This document shows positions 25,387-34,167 of a DNA stretch of 64,000 nucleotides, in pieces (position 1 is the first letter of the stretch; each line of letters opens with the position of its first letter). A model generated the notes under the pieces. It was not told the origin of the DNA. It searched no databases and saw nothing but the letters and a program-made list of their open reading frames with translations. The stretch lies in NCBI GenBank assembly GCA_030681475.1, contig JAUXWT010000049.1, positions 71,991 to 135,990 on the forward strand, read 5' to 3'. This DNA comes from Bacteroidales bacterium (lineage in GTDB: Bacteria > Bacteroidota > Bacteroidia > Bacteroidales > FEN-979). A program made the position numbers and the translations under genes.

Positions 25387-26085
25387 ATGGAGCCGGCTGA
25401 TGATTTAAACCCGATAAATACAAAAGAGTTGATCGCATTTCTGAGGCCATTCGTCACCGCGGAGCGCTTTCAAAAATTTCAGGAGACCCTTCACTTCCGC
25501 ACCCGTCATATCACCATCGCGCTCGAAGATATATACCAGCCACACAATGCCAGCGCAGTGTTACGCACATGCGATTGTTTTGGCGTCCAGAATGTTCATA
25601 TCATCGAGAACCGGAACAAATATGAGGTAAATCCTGATGTTGCGCTTGGCTCTTCCAAATGGCTTGATTTATTCAAATATCACGGGAGCAGCAATAATAC
25701 GATTACTTGTATCAGGGCGCTGAAGAAGCAAGGGTACAGGATCGTTGCCACCACGCCGCACAAGGACTGCTTCGTCCCTGAAACATTGCCGCTCGACCGG
25801 AAAACGGCGCTTATTTTCGGAACAGAACTTGAAGGACTGACTCCGGTTGCCCTTGAACAAGCTGATGATTATATAAAGATCCCCATGGTTGGATTTACCG
25901 AAAGCCTGAACATCAGCGTATCCGCTGCCATTTTTATCCAAACCCTCACCCATCGGCTCAGGATGTCTGACATTCCCTGGCAGCTTTCAGAAAAAGAAAA
26001 AGATTCTATTTTACTCCACTGGCTGCAACAATCAATAAAAAAATCAGAGCTGATCATCAGGGGATTTCTGGGGCACACGGAATGA
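25387..26085 (+). CDS. TrmH-type RNA 2'-O-methyltransferase
   Basis: A 232-residue SpoU/TrmH-class SPOUT methyltransferase, probably tRNA (Gm18) 2'-O-methyltransferase. Motif 1 is NASAVLRTCDCFGV (about residues 50-63, with the conserved Asn and catalytic Arg), motif 2 is FGTELEGLTP (about 139-148), and motif 3 is NISVSAA (about 173-179). The N-terminal helix ITKELIAFL-like and the C-terminal tail fit TrmH rather than RlmB, which carries an extra L30e-like domain. ATG 25387 follows the -7 box; a non-ATG extension to 25363 overlaps that box. Confidence 0.88.
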   Translation: MEPADDLNPINTKELIAFLRPFVTAERFQKFQETLHFRTRHITIALEDIYQPHNASAVLRTCDCFGVQNVHIIENRNKYEVNPDVALGSSKWLDLFKYHGSSNNTITCIRALKKQGYRIVATTPHKDCFVPETLPLDRKTALIFGTELEGLTPVALEQADDYIKIPMVGFTESLNISVSAAIFIQTLTHRLRMSDIPWQLSEKEKDSILLHWLQQSIKKSELIIRGFLGHTE

Positions 26086-26191
26086 TTTTAACGGTGATTA
26101 GTTTAGCAACACGTTGTAACCAAATCAAAACAAGACATTATGAATAAAGGAAATAAAAAGGAGTTGTCACCGGACCACCTATCGTTTGACA

Positions 26192-26226
26192 AAATCTGAA
26201 ATCTAAAATCATCAATCTTAAATCAT
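26192..26226. repeat. degenerate heptamer array (AAATCTN)
   Basis: Units AAATCTG, AAATCTA, AAATCAT, CAATCTT, AAATCAT follow with period 7 and end seven bases before the bTHX promoter box. The 187-base gap also holds a 19-codon frame (26140-26199) that I do not accept as a gene. Confidence 0.6.
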
Positions 26227-26232
26227 TTTTCA

Positions 26233-26240
26233 TACCTTTG
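26233..26240 (+). promoter_or_regulatory. bTHX gene -7 promoter box (TACCTTTG)
   Basis: A perfect TAnnTTTG match 33 bases before ATG 26274. A heptamer repeat array lies just upstream. Confidence 0.6.
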
Positions 26241-26273
26241 CCGACTGCCAGAAATTTTTAATACATTTATAAT

Positions 26274-26573
26274 ATGGGAAAAGGAGATAAAAAAACAAAG
26301 CGCGGTAAAATCATCATCGGATCTTCCGGTGTAAAAAGGTCACGTAAAAAGAAGAGAACCATCGCACCGGTCACGGTGAAAGCCGAACCGAAACCAAAGA
26401 AGGAGGTCGTTGAAGAGGTGATTCCTCCTGTGAAAGCTGCCCCCAAAAAAACGACTAAAAAAGCCGAAAAGGCTGTTGTGGCAACTGAAGAGAAGCCTAA
26501 GGCTGCAAAGACAAAGAAAAAGGCCGTTAAAGACAAAGAGGAACCCACTGCTGAAGAGCCCAAAGCAGATTAG
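26274..26573 (+). CDS. 30S ribosomal protein bTHX with Lys/Ala-rich extension
   Basis: The first 32 residues (MGKGDKKTKRGKIIIGSSGV then KRSRKKK) match the small basic ribosomal protein THX known from the Thermus 30S subunit, where it is only about 26 residues and sits in the head among 16S helices. Here a 65-residue tail rich in Lys, Ala, Pro and Glu follows, ending in acidic EEPTAEEPKAD. Similar tails are inferred to be disordered. The gene has its own promoter and is followed by a hairpin terminator. Chromatin-like or histone-like basic proteins have similar tails, but the N-terminal match decides the call. Confidence 0.82.
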   Translation: MGKGDKKTKRGKIIIGSSGVKRSRKKKRTIAPVTVKAEPKPKKEVVEEVIPPVKAAPKKTTKKAEKAVVATEEKPKAAKTKKKAVKDKEEPTAEEPKAD

Positions 26574-26604
26574 TTATCTGCACCCATTGATCGTATTTTT
26601 CTAT

Positions 26605-26640
26605 GTCCGGATCGGCCCTAAGCTCTTCCGGACAATTTTT
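26605..26640 (+). terminator. intrinsic terminator after the bTHX gene
   Basis: GTCCGGA (26605-26611) and TCCGGAC (26627-26633) form a seven-pair stem with a 15-base loop, followed by AATTTTTT. It lies between bTHX and rsmG and argues against a start of rsmG at 26603. Confidence 0.6.
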
Positions 26641-26644
26641 TAAA

Positions 26645-27271
26645 ATGAACCTGACTTCCAAGTATTTCACCGCAATAACCCAAGCGCAATCCAAGCGGTT
26701 TGCACAAGCTGAAAACCTATATCGCGAATGGAACTCCATGATCAATGTTATTTCGCGAAAAGATATTGATCAATTTGCAAGCCATCATCTTCTCCATTCC
26801 CTTGCCATTGCAAAGGTCATTTCCTTTAAACCCGGAACGGCTGTCATGGATGCAGGAACAGGAGGAGGTTTCCCCGGAATCCCTTTGGCCATCATGTTTC
26901 CCGATACACACTTCACACTTGTTGACTCAATCGGAAAAAAGATCAAGGTCGTTGACGCCATCGCCACGGAAATGAAATTAACCAATGTCACCACGCTGAA
27001 TGCCCGGTTTGAGACCGTTAAAGGCGCTTTCGACTTCGTAACCGGACGCGCTGTTTCCAATCTGCCCCTGTTCTTTTCGATGGTGAAGAATTCTGTTAAA
27101 ACCACGGGGTTCAACGATATTCCCAACGGCATCCTTTACTTATCGGGAGGAGATGTTGAACAGGATATAGCCAGTATCAGTACAAAGCTGACAGTATGGC
27201 GCCTATCCACTTTTTTCGCCGAAGATTATTTTATCACCAAGAAGTTAGTCCATCTTCATAACTTTTTATAA
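26645..27271 (+). CDS. rsmG: 16S rRNA (guanine(527)-N7)-methyltransferase
   Basis: SAM-dependent enzyme that makes m7G527 in 16S rRNA; its loss gives low-level streptomycin resistance in several bacteria. The 208-residue protein has YREWNSMINVISRKD (about 24-38), the SAM site DAGTGGGFPGIPLAI (about 69-83), and VTGRAVSNLP (about 135), all RsmG-typical. ATG 26645 is preferred because the in-frame ATG at 26603 lies in the terminator hairpin and would add an unrelated 14 residues. Confidence 0.94.
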   Translation: MNLTSKYFTAITQAQSKRFAQAENLYREWNSMINVISRKDIDQFASHHLLHSLAIAKVISFKPGTAVMDAGTGGGFPGIPLAIMFPDTHFTLVDSIGKKIKVVDAIATEMKLTNVTTLNARFETVKGAFDFVTGRAVSNLPLFFSMVKNSVKTTGFNDIPNGILYLSGGDVEQDIASISTKLTVWRLSTFFAEDYFITKKLVHLHNFL

Positions 27272-27319
27272 TTTAGCCCGTTCATTTTCACTAAAAATTA
27301 ACCCCTTAAATCATTATTT

Positions 27320-29392
27320 ATGGCTGAACAGAAGAAGTTCATCCCGTTCGTATCCGCGGAGACAAACATGAAAGAATTTACGATACGCGCCTTGATCATC
27401 GGCCTTTTCTTTGCCGTTATTCTGGGGGCTGCCAATGCATATCTGGGACTCAAGGCCGGAATGACCATTGCCGCAACTTATCCCGCCGCCGTACTTGGCA
27501 TGGCTATCCTTCGCATGATGAAGGGCACGATACTGGAGGAAAATTTCACGCGTACCGTGGGTTCCATCGGGGAATCGGTGGCCGCGGGCGCGATATTCAC
27601 CCTGCCGGCATTCTTCATTTCTGGAATCTGGTCCGATTTCTTCACTATGGGCCATTACATCACATCTTCGCTGATCCTGATCGCAGGTGGTATTCTCGGG
27701 ATCATGTTCGTAGCGCTGCTTCGCCGCGTGATGGTCGATGATGCCGAACTCCCCTTCCCAGAATCAGTGGCTGCTGCCGAAATTCATAAAGCAGGACAAG
27801 GGGGCGCAGGGGGGTCGAAATTCCTCTTCTGGTCAATGGGGCTGGGTGGTTTGATCAAAATACTTGGCGAACTCAAGTTATTCCAGTATCTGTGGGAAAA
27901 ATTTGTGACTTTTAGTAATCAAACAATTGCCGGAACAGCATTTACCGGCCAGGGCGGCATGCTGCTCAGTTCACCCGGCGTAAGTCCTGCCTACATGGGG
28001 GTTGGTTACATCATCGGACCCAGGCTGGGCGCGCTGAACTTCAGCGGCGGTATTATTGCCTGGGGACTTATGGCCCCAATGATCCTGTACTTTCTCACGC
28101 CAAGCATCGATTTTACCGCATGGGCGCAAATTCTTACATCAACCACGGGAATTACTCCGGATGAAGCAGCCTCTAAAGTTGTCGATCCGACTTTTCAGAT
28201 CAACCAGGTTTGGAAATTTATTGTACGCCCCATCGCCATCGGCGGGATGCTCGTCAGCGCTGCATACACGCTGTTCAAAATGCGTAAAAGCCTTTCTACC
28301 GGGATCGCACGTTCGGTGAAGGATGTTAAAAAGGCCGCTTCAGGGGTCGAAAATAATGTGCCCAGAAATGAAAAAGACATCAGCTTCAGCTGGATCATGG
28401 TTGGCATTGCAGCCGTTGCTGCGCTTACTTTTTTCATCACCTTTTTCATTTTTAATACTAACATGCTCATCGCTGTTGTTGCATCGACACTGATGATCAT
28501 CCTGGCATTCTTTTTTGCCTCCGTTTCCGGCTACCTGGTCGGCATCATGGGTTCTTCCAACAACCCCATCAGCGGACTGACCCTCACGGCGCTGGTCGTA
28601 ACCGCGCTAATACTGGTTGCTCTGGGTGTGCAGGGAGACGAAGGTGTCGCAACTGTCCTGGGCGTTGCAGCCATCGTTTGCGTATCTGCGGCCGTTGCCG
28701 GCGAAATGCTGCAGGACTTAAAAGCCGGCCATATCCTTGGCGGTACGCCCTGGCGCATGCAGGTAGGCGATATCCTTGGCGTGATCCTGGCCGGCGTGGT
28801 TATGTTTGTCGTCCTTGCCTTTCTGAATGACGGAGATATTGCCAGCGGCAAAAACCTTGGATATCAGGGTGGTTTTGGAAGCAAGAACCTTTCAGCGCCA
28901 CAGGCAAGCCTGATGGCAATCCTGTCGCGGGGTATCGTTCAGGGACAAATGGCATGGCCGCTCATCATTACCGGCATGCTCATGGGCGTGGCATTTATCC
29001 TCATGCAGGTTAAAAGCCCCATGCTTGTCAGTGTCGGAATGTACCTGCCCATCGAGACCACCTTCGCCATTTTTGTTGGCGGGATCATCAAAGGGGCCGT
29101 TGACCTCTATTCTGAAAAACGCAAATATAATGAAGCGCAGAAAGTCAGAGTGGAAAATACCGGCGTACTGCTGGCATCGGGAATGATTGCCGGGGAGGCG
29201 CTGATGGGCCTGCTCATCGCGATCTTTGCCGTGTTCAATATATTCCTCTACAATTACTTCAGCTTCTTTGAAAACCCTACATTCTATATCAGCTTCATAG
29301 TCCTGGCTGTAATAGCGTACGTACTGATCCAGATTCCATTGAAAAACGCTGGAAAACCTGATGATCCCGCTCCTCCTGCTTCGGGAATGTAA
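27320..29392 (+). CDS. OPT family oligopeptide transporter
   Basis: A 690-residue inner-membrane transporter with about 15-16 membrane spans, predicted to import oligopeptides (or metal chelates) with protons. EFTIRALIIGLFFAVILGAANAYLGLKAGMTIAATYPAAV is the conserved OPT N-terminal region (split here only for description), and AMPxx-like GSSNNPISGLTLTALV (about residue 412) is the second family hallmark. Its stop overlaps the start of the PqqD-like gene (TAATG). PepD follows, so the cluster fits peptide uptake and hydrolysis. Confidence 0.92.
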   Translation: MAEQKKFIPFVSAETNMKEFTIRALIIGLFFAVILGAANAYLGLKAGMTIAATYPAAVLGMAILRMMKGTILEENFTRTVGSIGESVAAGAIFTLPAFFISGIWSDFFTMGHYITSSLILIAGGILGIMFVALLRRVMVDDAELPFPESVAAAEIHKAGQGGAGGSKFLFWSMGLGGLIKILGELKLFQYLWEKFVTFSNQTIAGTAFTGQGGMLLSSPGVSPAYMGVGYIIGPRLGALNFSGGIIAWGLMAPMILYFLTPSIDFTAWAQILTSTTGITPDEAASKVVDPTFQINQVWKFIVRPIAIGGMLVSAAYTLFKMRKSLSTGIARSVKDVKKAASGVENNVPRNEKDISFSWIMVGIAAVAALTFFITFFIFNTNMLIAVVASTLMIILAFFFASVSGYLVGIMGSSNNPISGLTLTALVVTALILVALGVQGDEGVATVLGVAAIVCVSAAVAGEMLQDLKAGHILGGTPWRMQVGDILGVILAGVVMFVVLAFLNDGDIASGKNLGYQGGFGSKNLSAPQASLMAILSRGIVQGQMAWPLIITGMLMGVAFILMQVKSPMLVSVGMYLPIETTFAIFVGGIIKGAVDLYSEKRKYNEAQKVRVENTGVLLASGMIAGEALMGLLIAIFAVFNIFLYNYFSFFENPTFYISFIVLAVIAYVLIQIPLKNAGKPDDPAPPASGM

Positions 29393-29799
29393 TGATCATG
29401 AATTTTTTCCGGCGAAGGCAAATATTTAAAAAATCCAATTTCCTTGACCTTACACCAATAAGGGTGCTTGGCCATGAATTGCGGGATGATGGTGGAGTTA
29501 CCCTGTTGATGCCCCGGTTCAATAACCGGATCAATGCGGCACTGTTTCAGCCAAATTCAAAGGAAAAATTCATCTTCATCAAACTCGACCGGTTTGGGGG
29601 CCACACCTGGTTGTTGATTGACGGGTATTCAAATGTTGCGCAAATCTGTTTAAAACTGAAAGAGCAATTTCCGGATGAACTTCAACCTGTTGAAGAACTG
29701 GAAGAACGGGTAACGAAATTTCTCTCCATGCTTTACCAGCAGCGGTACATTACTTTCAGCGAAATTCAGGATAAAACTAAAAACAAGCCCAATAATTAA
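29392..29799 (+). CDS. PqqD family protein
   Basis: A 135-residue protein with a PqqD-like winged-helix region (about residues 55-120): WLLIDGYSNVAQICLKLKEQFP matches the DG-x-T-V-x-E-I pattern and FLSMLYQQRYI is the terminal helix-turn. PqqD domains bind RiPP precursor leader peptides and present them to radical SAM or other maturases. No precursor peptide, radical SAM enzyme or other maturase is seen nearby. Its ATG shares one base with the OPT stop; ATG 29398 is an alternative. Its role with a transporter is unknown. Confidence 0.72.
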   Translation: MIMNFFRRRQIFKKSNFLDLTPIRVLGHELRDDGGVTLLMPRFNNRINAALFQPNSKEKFIFIKLDRFGGHTWLLIDGYSNVAQICLKLKEQFPDELQPVEELEERVTKFLSMLYQQRYITFSEIQDKTKNKPNN

Positions 29800-29800
29800 A

Positions 29801-29808
29801 TAATTTTG
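29801..29808 (+). promoter_or_regulatory. possible pepD -7 promoter box (TAATTTTG)
   Basis: TAATTTTG fits TAnnTTTG directly after the PqqD-like gene, giving a leader of about 75 bases for pepD at 29888. Support is by consensus only. Confidence 0.4.
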
Positions 29809-29887
29809 GCGTTATCTATGCACCATCGGAAAATTAATAAATTGACACAACAGTAATTTATTCAACCATATACAAAGAGATCTGATT

Positions 29888-31348
29888 ATGAACAATGAAA
29901 TTTTACAACTCGAACCACAAGAACTGTGGAAAAATTTTTACAGTCTGACCCAAATTCCCCGGCCTTCTAAAATGGAGGATCAGATAAGGGAATTTATCTA
30001 CAATTTCGGCAAGAACCTCGGTTTGGAGACCATCCAGGATGAAGTAGGAAATGTGATCATCCGTAAACCGGCCACTCCGGGAATGGAAAACCGCAAGGGA
30101 GTAGTCCTCCAGGGCCACCTTGACATGGTTCCCCAGAAGAACAGTGACAAAGTGCATGATTTTGAGAAGGATCCGATCGAGACAATCGTGGATGGCGAAT
30201 GGGTCCGTGCCAACGGCACCACGCTCGGCTCTGACAATGGAATGGGTGTTGCCGCAGCGATGGCCGTGCTGGAATCAACGGTCATTCAGCATGGCCCGAT
30301 TGAAGCTCTGTTCACGGCTGATGAGGAGACAGGGATGACCGGGGCGAACGGTCTGAAACCGGGTATATTGAAAGGTGACATCCTTATTAATATGGATTCC
30401 GAAGATGAAGGCGAACTCTATATCGGGTGCGCCGGCGGTACGAACGGAAATATTACATTCACCTATGATGAAGAGTCGTTGACCGGCGATTTTAAAGGGT
30501 ACAAACTTAATGTAACCGGACTGAAGGGCGGACACAGCGGTTTGGATATCCCACTTGGCCGAGGCAATGCCAACAAGATCATGAACCGGATCCTCTTCCA
30601 CGGATTTAAAAAGCATGGACTTCAGGTGGCGGCCATTGACGGGGGCAGCCTCCGTAATGCAATTCCGCGCGAATCATTTGCACACGTTGCCATTCCTGCA
30701 GGTAATGTAAAGGATTTCCTCGAATGCCTTGATAAACTTACCGGAAAAATAAAGAGTGAACTTTCATTTGTGGAACCCACTTTGAAAATTGAAGCCGTTG
30801 CAACTGATGTTCCCGGCAAAATAATCGCTCCTGCTGTTCTTATAAAGTTCATGAATGCGATCTACGCCTGCCCGAACGGGGTGATGCGCATGAGCAACGA
30901 AATGGAAGGACTGGTTGAAACATCCAACAATCTGGCGATCGTCAAAGCTGAAAAAGGTACCATTAAGATCATGAACCTTTTACGTAGTTCAGTGGACACT
31001 GCCAAAGACGAACTCCAGCAGATGATCCAGAGCGTTTTCGATTTGGCAGGAGCCGTGTCGGTGTTCGATGGAAGCTACCCTGGCTGGAAACCTGATCCCG
31101 ATTCCCCGATCCTGAAGATCATGCAGGATGTGTATCACCGTAAATATGGAAACATTCCGGAAATCAAAGCCATCCATGCCGGCCTCGAATGCGGGATTTT
31201 AGGAGGCGCCTATCCCAACTGGGATATGATCTCATTTGGCCCCACCATCCGGTTCCCTCATTCACCCGATGAAAAAGTGAATATTGCGACCGTGAAGAAA
31301 TTTTTTGATTTCCTGGTCGAAACGCTGAAGAATATTCCTGTAAAATAA
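29888..31348 (+). CDS. pepD: aminoacyl-histidine dipeptidase (M20C)
   Basis: A 486-residue cytosolic di-zinc peptidase of the PepD (carnosinase-like) family that cleaves dipeptides such as Xaa-His. VVLQGHLDMVPQK (His near residue 77) and TTLGSDNGMGVAAAM give the first ligand and bridging Asp, TADEETGMTGA the catalytic Glu pair, and the long lid domain contains GLKGGHSGLDIPLGRGNA. The final IHAGLECGIL and SFGPTIRFPHSPDE complete the site. No signal peptide. It likely handles peptides entering through the adjacent OPT transporter. Confidence 0.94.
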   Translation: MNNEILQLEPQELWKNFYSLTQIPRPSKMEDQIREFIYNFGKNLGLETIQDEVGNVIIRKPATPGMENRKGVVLQGHLDMVPQKNSDKVHDFEKDPIETIVDGEWVRANGTTLGSDNGMGVAAAMAVLESTVIQHGPIEALFTADEETGMTGANGLKPGILKGDILINMDSEDEGELYIGCAGGTNGNITFTYDEESLTGDFKGYKLNVTGLKGGHSGLDIPLGRGNANKIMNRILFHGFKKHGLQVAAIDGGSLRNAIPRESFAHVAIPAGNVKDFLECLDKLTGKIKSELSFVEPTLKIEAVATDVPGKIIAPAVLIKFMNAIYACPNGVMRMSNEMEGLVETSNNLAIVKAEKGTIKIMNLLRSSVDTAKDELQQMIQSVFDLAGAVSVFDGSYPGWKPDPDSPILKIMQDVYHRKYGNIPEIKAIHAGLECGILGGAYPNWDMISFGPTIRFPHSPDEKVNIATVKKFFDFLVETLKNIPVK

Positions 31349-31372
31349 TTTTGGAGATAATCTTTTATTTAG

Positions 31373-31380
31373 TACTTTTG
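31373..31380 (+). promoter_or_regulatory. rpmH -7 promoter box (TACTTTTG)
   Basis: TACTTTTG matches TAnnTTTG 23 bases before the rpmH start at 31404. Confidence 0.6.
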
Positions 31381-31403
31381 CAGTCCCAAAAAAATAATGT
31401 GAG

Positions 31404-31565
31404 ATGACAAAGAGAACGTATCAGCCCTCGAAAAGAAAAAGAAAAAACAAACATGGTTTCCGTGAACGCATGGCTACCGCCAATGGACGTAAAGTGTTGG
31501 CAGCCAGAAGGGCTAAGGGAAGAAAAAAGCTGACAGTTTCCGATGAAAAATTGGACAAGGAATAA
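31404..31565 (+). CDS. rpmH: 50S ribosomal protein L34
   Basis: A 53-residue, highly basic protein: [19 protein letters not shown], then [20 protein letters not shown], the complete L34 signature, with a short acidic tail SDEKLDKE. L34 sits near the peptide exit tunnel side of the 50S subunit. It has its own promoter box and intrinsic terminator, so it looks monocistronic. The classical rpmH-rnpA-yidC order is absent: the next gene is a YfhO-like protein. Confidence 0.96.
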   Translation: MTKRTYQPSKRKRKNKHGFRERMATANGRKVLAARRAKGRKKLTVSDEKLDKE

Positions 31566-31618
31566 TAATTTTTTACCTGATTGACAAGATCAATCCAAAT
31601 TTTCCGCATTTTTGTATT

Positions 31619-31653
31619 AAAAAGAAGATAATTTCAATTTATCTTCTTTTTTT
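31619..31653 (+). terminator. rpmH intrinsic terminator
   Basis: AAAGAAGATAA (31621-31631) pairs with TTATCTTCTTT (31639-31649) over a seven-base loop and is followed by more T residues. It lies 55 bases after the rpmH stop. Confidence 0.8.
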
Positions 31654-31686
31654 ATTTTATATCTCAAGATTTAATAAGCGCCCGAC

Positions 31687-34167
31687 ATGAAAAACGTTAG
31701 TTTCAAAATGCTTATACCTTACCTCGCGGCCATTGCCATTTTTCTGGTCGTGACCCTGGCCTATTTCAGCCCGCTGCTGGAAGGTAAAAAGATACTCCAA
31801 AGCGATATCGTCAATTTCAAAGGCGTTTCCAAGGAAATTGTTGACTTCCGGGAAAAAACCGGAAAGGAGCCCCTTTGGACCAACTCTATGTTTGGCGGGA
31901 TGCCGGCCTATCAGATCTCGGCTAAATATACCTCTAACGTAGTTGGTTATCTCGACAAAGTTTTATCACTCGGGTTGCCGCATCCTGCCAACCTGGTATT
32001 CCTCTATTTCCTTGGTTTTTTTATTCTCCTCCTGGTAATGGGTGTCGATCCATGGTTATCAATCGCAGGCGCAACAGCATTTGCCTTATCATCTTACTTT
32101 TTTGTCATCATCGATGCCGGACACAATTCCAAAGCCCATGCCATCGCTTACATGGCGCCGGTAATGGCAGGCATCATCCTCACCATGAAACGAAAATATC
32201 TCTGGGGTGGCCTCATGACTGCCATATTCCTCTCGCTCGAAGTCAAAGCAAACCATCCGCAGATCACATACTATTTGGCCATAATCGCGCTATTATATGG
32301 CTTGTTTCATCTGATACAATCCGCTCGTATCAAAGAACTTACGCCCTTTTTTAAAACAGTGGGCGTGCTACTTATCGCACTTGTTTTCGCCGTACTCACC
32401 AACATCACCAGCTTATGGGCCACCTGGGAATATGGAAAATACACCATCCGTGGAAAATCGGAGCTGACCACTGATCAGGATAACAGGACATCCGGCCTCG
32501 ACAAGGATTATGCAACCCAATGGAGCTATGGCATCGGAGAGACCATGACTCTGTTAATCCCTAATATTTATGGTGGTTCCTCCAATATACAGGTCAGGGA
32601 GAATTCAAAAATTGCCGAGGCCATGAAGGCCAATGGCATTCCTGATGATTCCATCCGGCAGTTTACTGGTCAGCCGTTGCCTTTCCTCTACTGGGGAGCG
32701 CAACCTTTTACCTCAGGCCCGGTGTACGCAGGCGCCATCATCATGTTCCTTTTCCTGCTTGGGCTGATCATCGTAAAAGGGCCTTTGAAATGGTGGTTGC
32801 TATTTGCAACGATCCTCTCTATCTTGCTGTCGTGGGGTCACAATCTGATGCCACTGACCGACTTTTTCCTGAATTACATTCCCGGATATAATAAATTCCG
32901 GGCCGTTTCAATGATCCTGGTGATCGCTGAATTCACCATTCCATTACTGGCAATTCTCGCGGTGAAAGAGATCTGTGACAGCCGGCAGGATAAAAAACAC
33001 CACTTTAAAGGTCTCCAGATTGCATTCATCATCACGGCAGGGATCACGCTCCTCTTTGCCTTGCTGCCCGGAATGTTTTTTGATTTCACCGGTACCGGCG
33101 ACCGGTATATGCAGCAGCAGTACCAGTTGCCTGATTGGCTGATGCAGGGCATCCGTGATGAGCGCCAAAGTATGTTGCGAATTGATGCCTTCAGGTCCTT
33201 TGTCTTTATCCTGCTCGCCGGAGGTCTTACTTGGGCATTGCTTTTCAATAAGATCAGAAAAGAGTATGCTTTTATAGCCTTTACGATCTTCATTATCGCA
33301 GATATGTTCACGGTGAACAAACGATTTCTCACCAACGACAATTTTACATCCTCCGCACGTGTCGAAAATCCATTCGAGCCCACGGCGGCTGATAATCAGA
33401 TCCTTCAGGACACCCTGCCCGATTTCAGGGTATTGAACCTTACATCAAATACATTTAACGATGCAGGAACCTCCTATTACCACAAATCAATCGGGGGCTA
33501 TCATGGAGCAAAACTCCGCCGATATCAGGAACTCATCGACCATGGGATTCGCGACGACATCGAATCATTTGCGAAAAACATGAATGCCGACAGCATACCT
33601 GTGCTAAATATGCTGAATACAAGATATTTCATCCTGCCGGACAAAGATAAACAGCCGGTGGCTTTCCAAAATCCCGGCGCCCTAGGCAATGCCTGGTTTG
33701 TGTCAACTGTACAACTGGTCGATAACGCCGATGCCGAGATCAATGCATTAAAGTCTTTTAAGCCAGATTCGGTAGCCATTGTGGATAAAATATTTACAGA
33801 AAATCTTAAGGACTTTACCCCGGCAAGAGATTCCGCTGACTTCATCTCACTCGGGGAATATTCAGCGAACGAATTGCACTACAAATACCGGTCAACGAAC
33901 AACGGACTGGCTGTTTTTTCTGAGATTTATTATTCGAAAGGATGGAATGCCTACGTTGACGGGCAACTTACGCCACATTTCCGTGCCGATTATGTATTGC
34001 GTGCCATGGTACTGCCGGCAGGTGAACACACAGTACGGTTCAAATTTGAACCCAAGGTGTTTTCCGTCGGAGAATCGATTTCACTGGCCAGTTCAATCCT
34101 GCTGATCGTTCTTGCTTTGGGCATGGGAGTTGCGGAGTTCCTGAAAGCGCGGAAACCACAGGCATGA
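31687..34167 (+). CDS. YfhO family membrane protein
   Basis: An 826-residue membrane protein with about 11-13 spans in the first 560 residues and a periplasmic/extracytoplasmic C-terminal domain (about 560-795) that ends in a last membrane span. The pattern (SPLLEGKKILQSDIVNFKG near the start, NSMFGGMPAYQI, YSKGWNAYVDGQ with the C-terminal AGEHTVRFKFEP) is that of YfhO proteins, thought to be GT-C glycosyltransferases that modify cell-surface polymers such as lipoteichoic acid in Firmicutes. The acceptor here is unknown. Its stop overlaps the start of the GT4 gene (ATGA), so the two are coupled. Confidence 0.88.
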   Translation: MKNVSFKMLIPYLAAIAIFLVVTLAYFSPLLEGKKILQSDIVNFKGVSKEIVDFREKTGKEPLWTNSMFGGMPAYQISAKYTSNVVGYLDKVLSLGLPHPANLVFLYFLGFFILLLVMGVDPWLSIAGATAFALSSYFFVIIDAGHNSKAHAIAYMAPVMAGIILTMKRKYLWGGLMTAIFLSLEVKANHPQITYYLAIIALLYGLFHLIQSARIKELTPFFKTVGVLLIALVFAVLTNITSLWATWEYGKYTIRGKSELTTDQDNRTSGLDKDYATQWSYGIGETMTLLIPNIYGGSSNIQVRENSKIAEAMKANGIPDDSIRQFTGQPLPFLYWGAQPFTSGPVYAGAIIMFLFLLGLIIVKGPLKWWLLFATILSILLSWGHNLMPLTDFFLNYIPGYNKFRAVSMILVIAEFTIPLLAILAVKEICDSRQDKKHHFKGLQIAFIITAGITLLFALLPGMFFDFTGTGDRYMQQQYQLPDWLMQGIRDERQSMLRIDAFRSFVFILLAGGLTWALLFNKIRKEYAFIAFTIFIIADMFTVNKRFLTNDNFTSSARVENPFEPTAADNQILQDTLPDFRVLNLTSNTFNDAGTSYYHKSIGGYHGAKLRRYQELIDHGIRDDIESFAKNMNADSIPVLNMLNTRYFILPDKDKQPVAFQNPGALGNAWFVSTVQLVDNADAEINALKSFKPDSVAIVDKIFTENLKDFTPARDSADFISLGEYSANELHYKYRSTNNGLAVFSEIYYSKGWNAYVDGQLTPHFRADYVLRAMVLPAGEHTVRFKFEPKVFSVGESISLASSILLIVLALGMGVAEFLKARKPQA

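Noticed and set aside
26140-26199. 19-codon frame MNKGNKKELSPDHLSFDKI before bTHX
   Set aside because: Too short to judge, no promoter box at a fitting distance, and its end merges into the AAATCTN repeat. Possible remnant, not called.
26603-26644. Upstream ATG of rsmG (MSGSALSSSG...)
   Set aside because: The codons form the two arms of a terminator hairpin; ATG 26645 matches the RsmG family.
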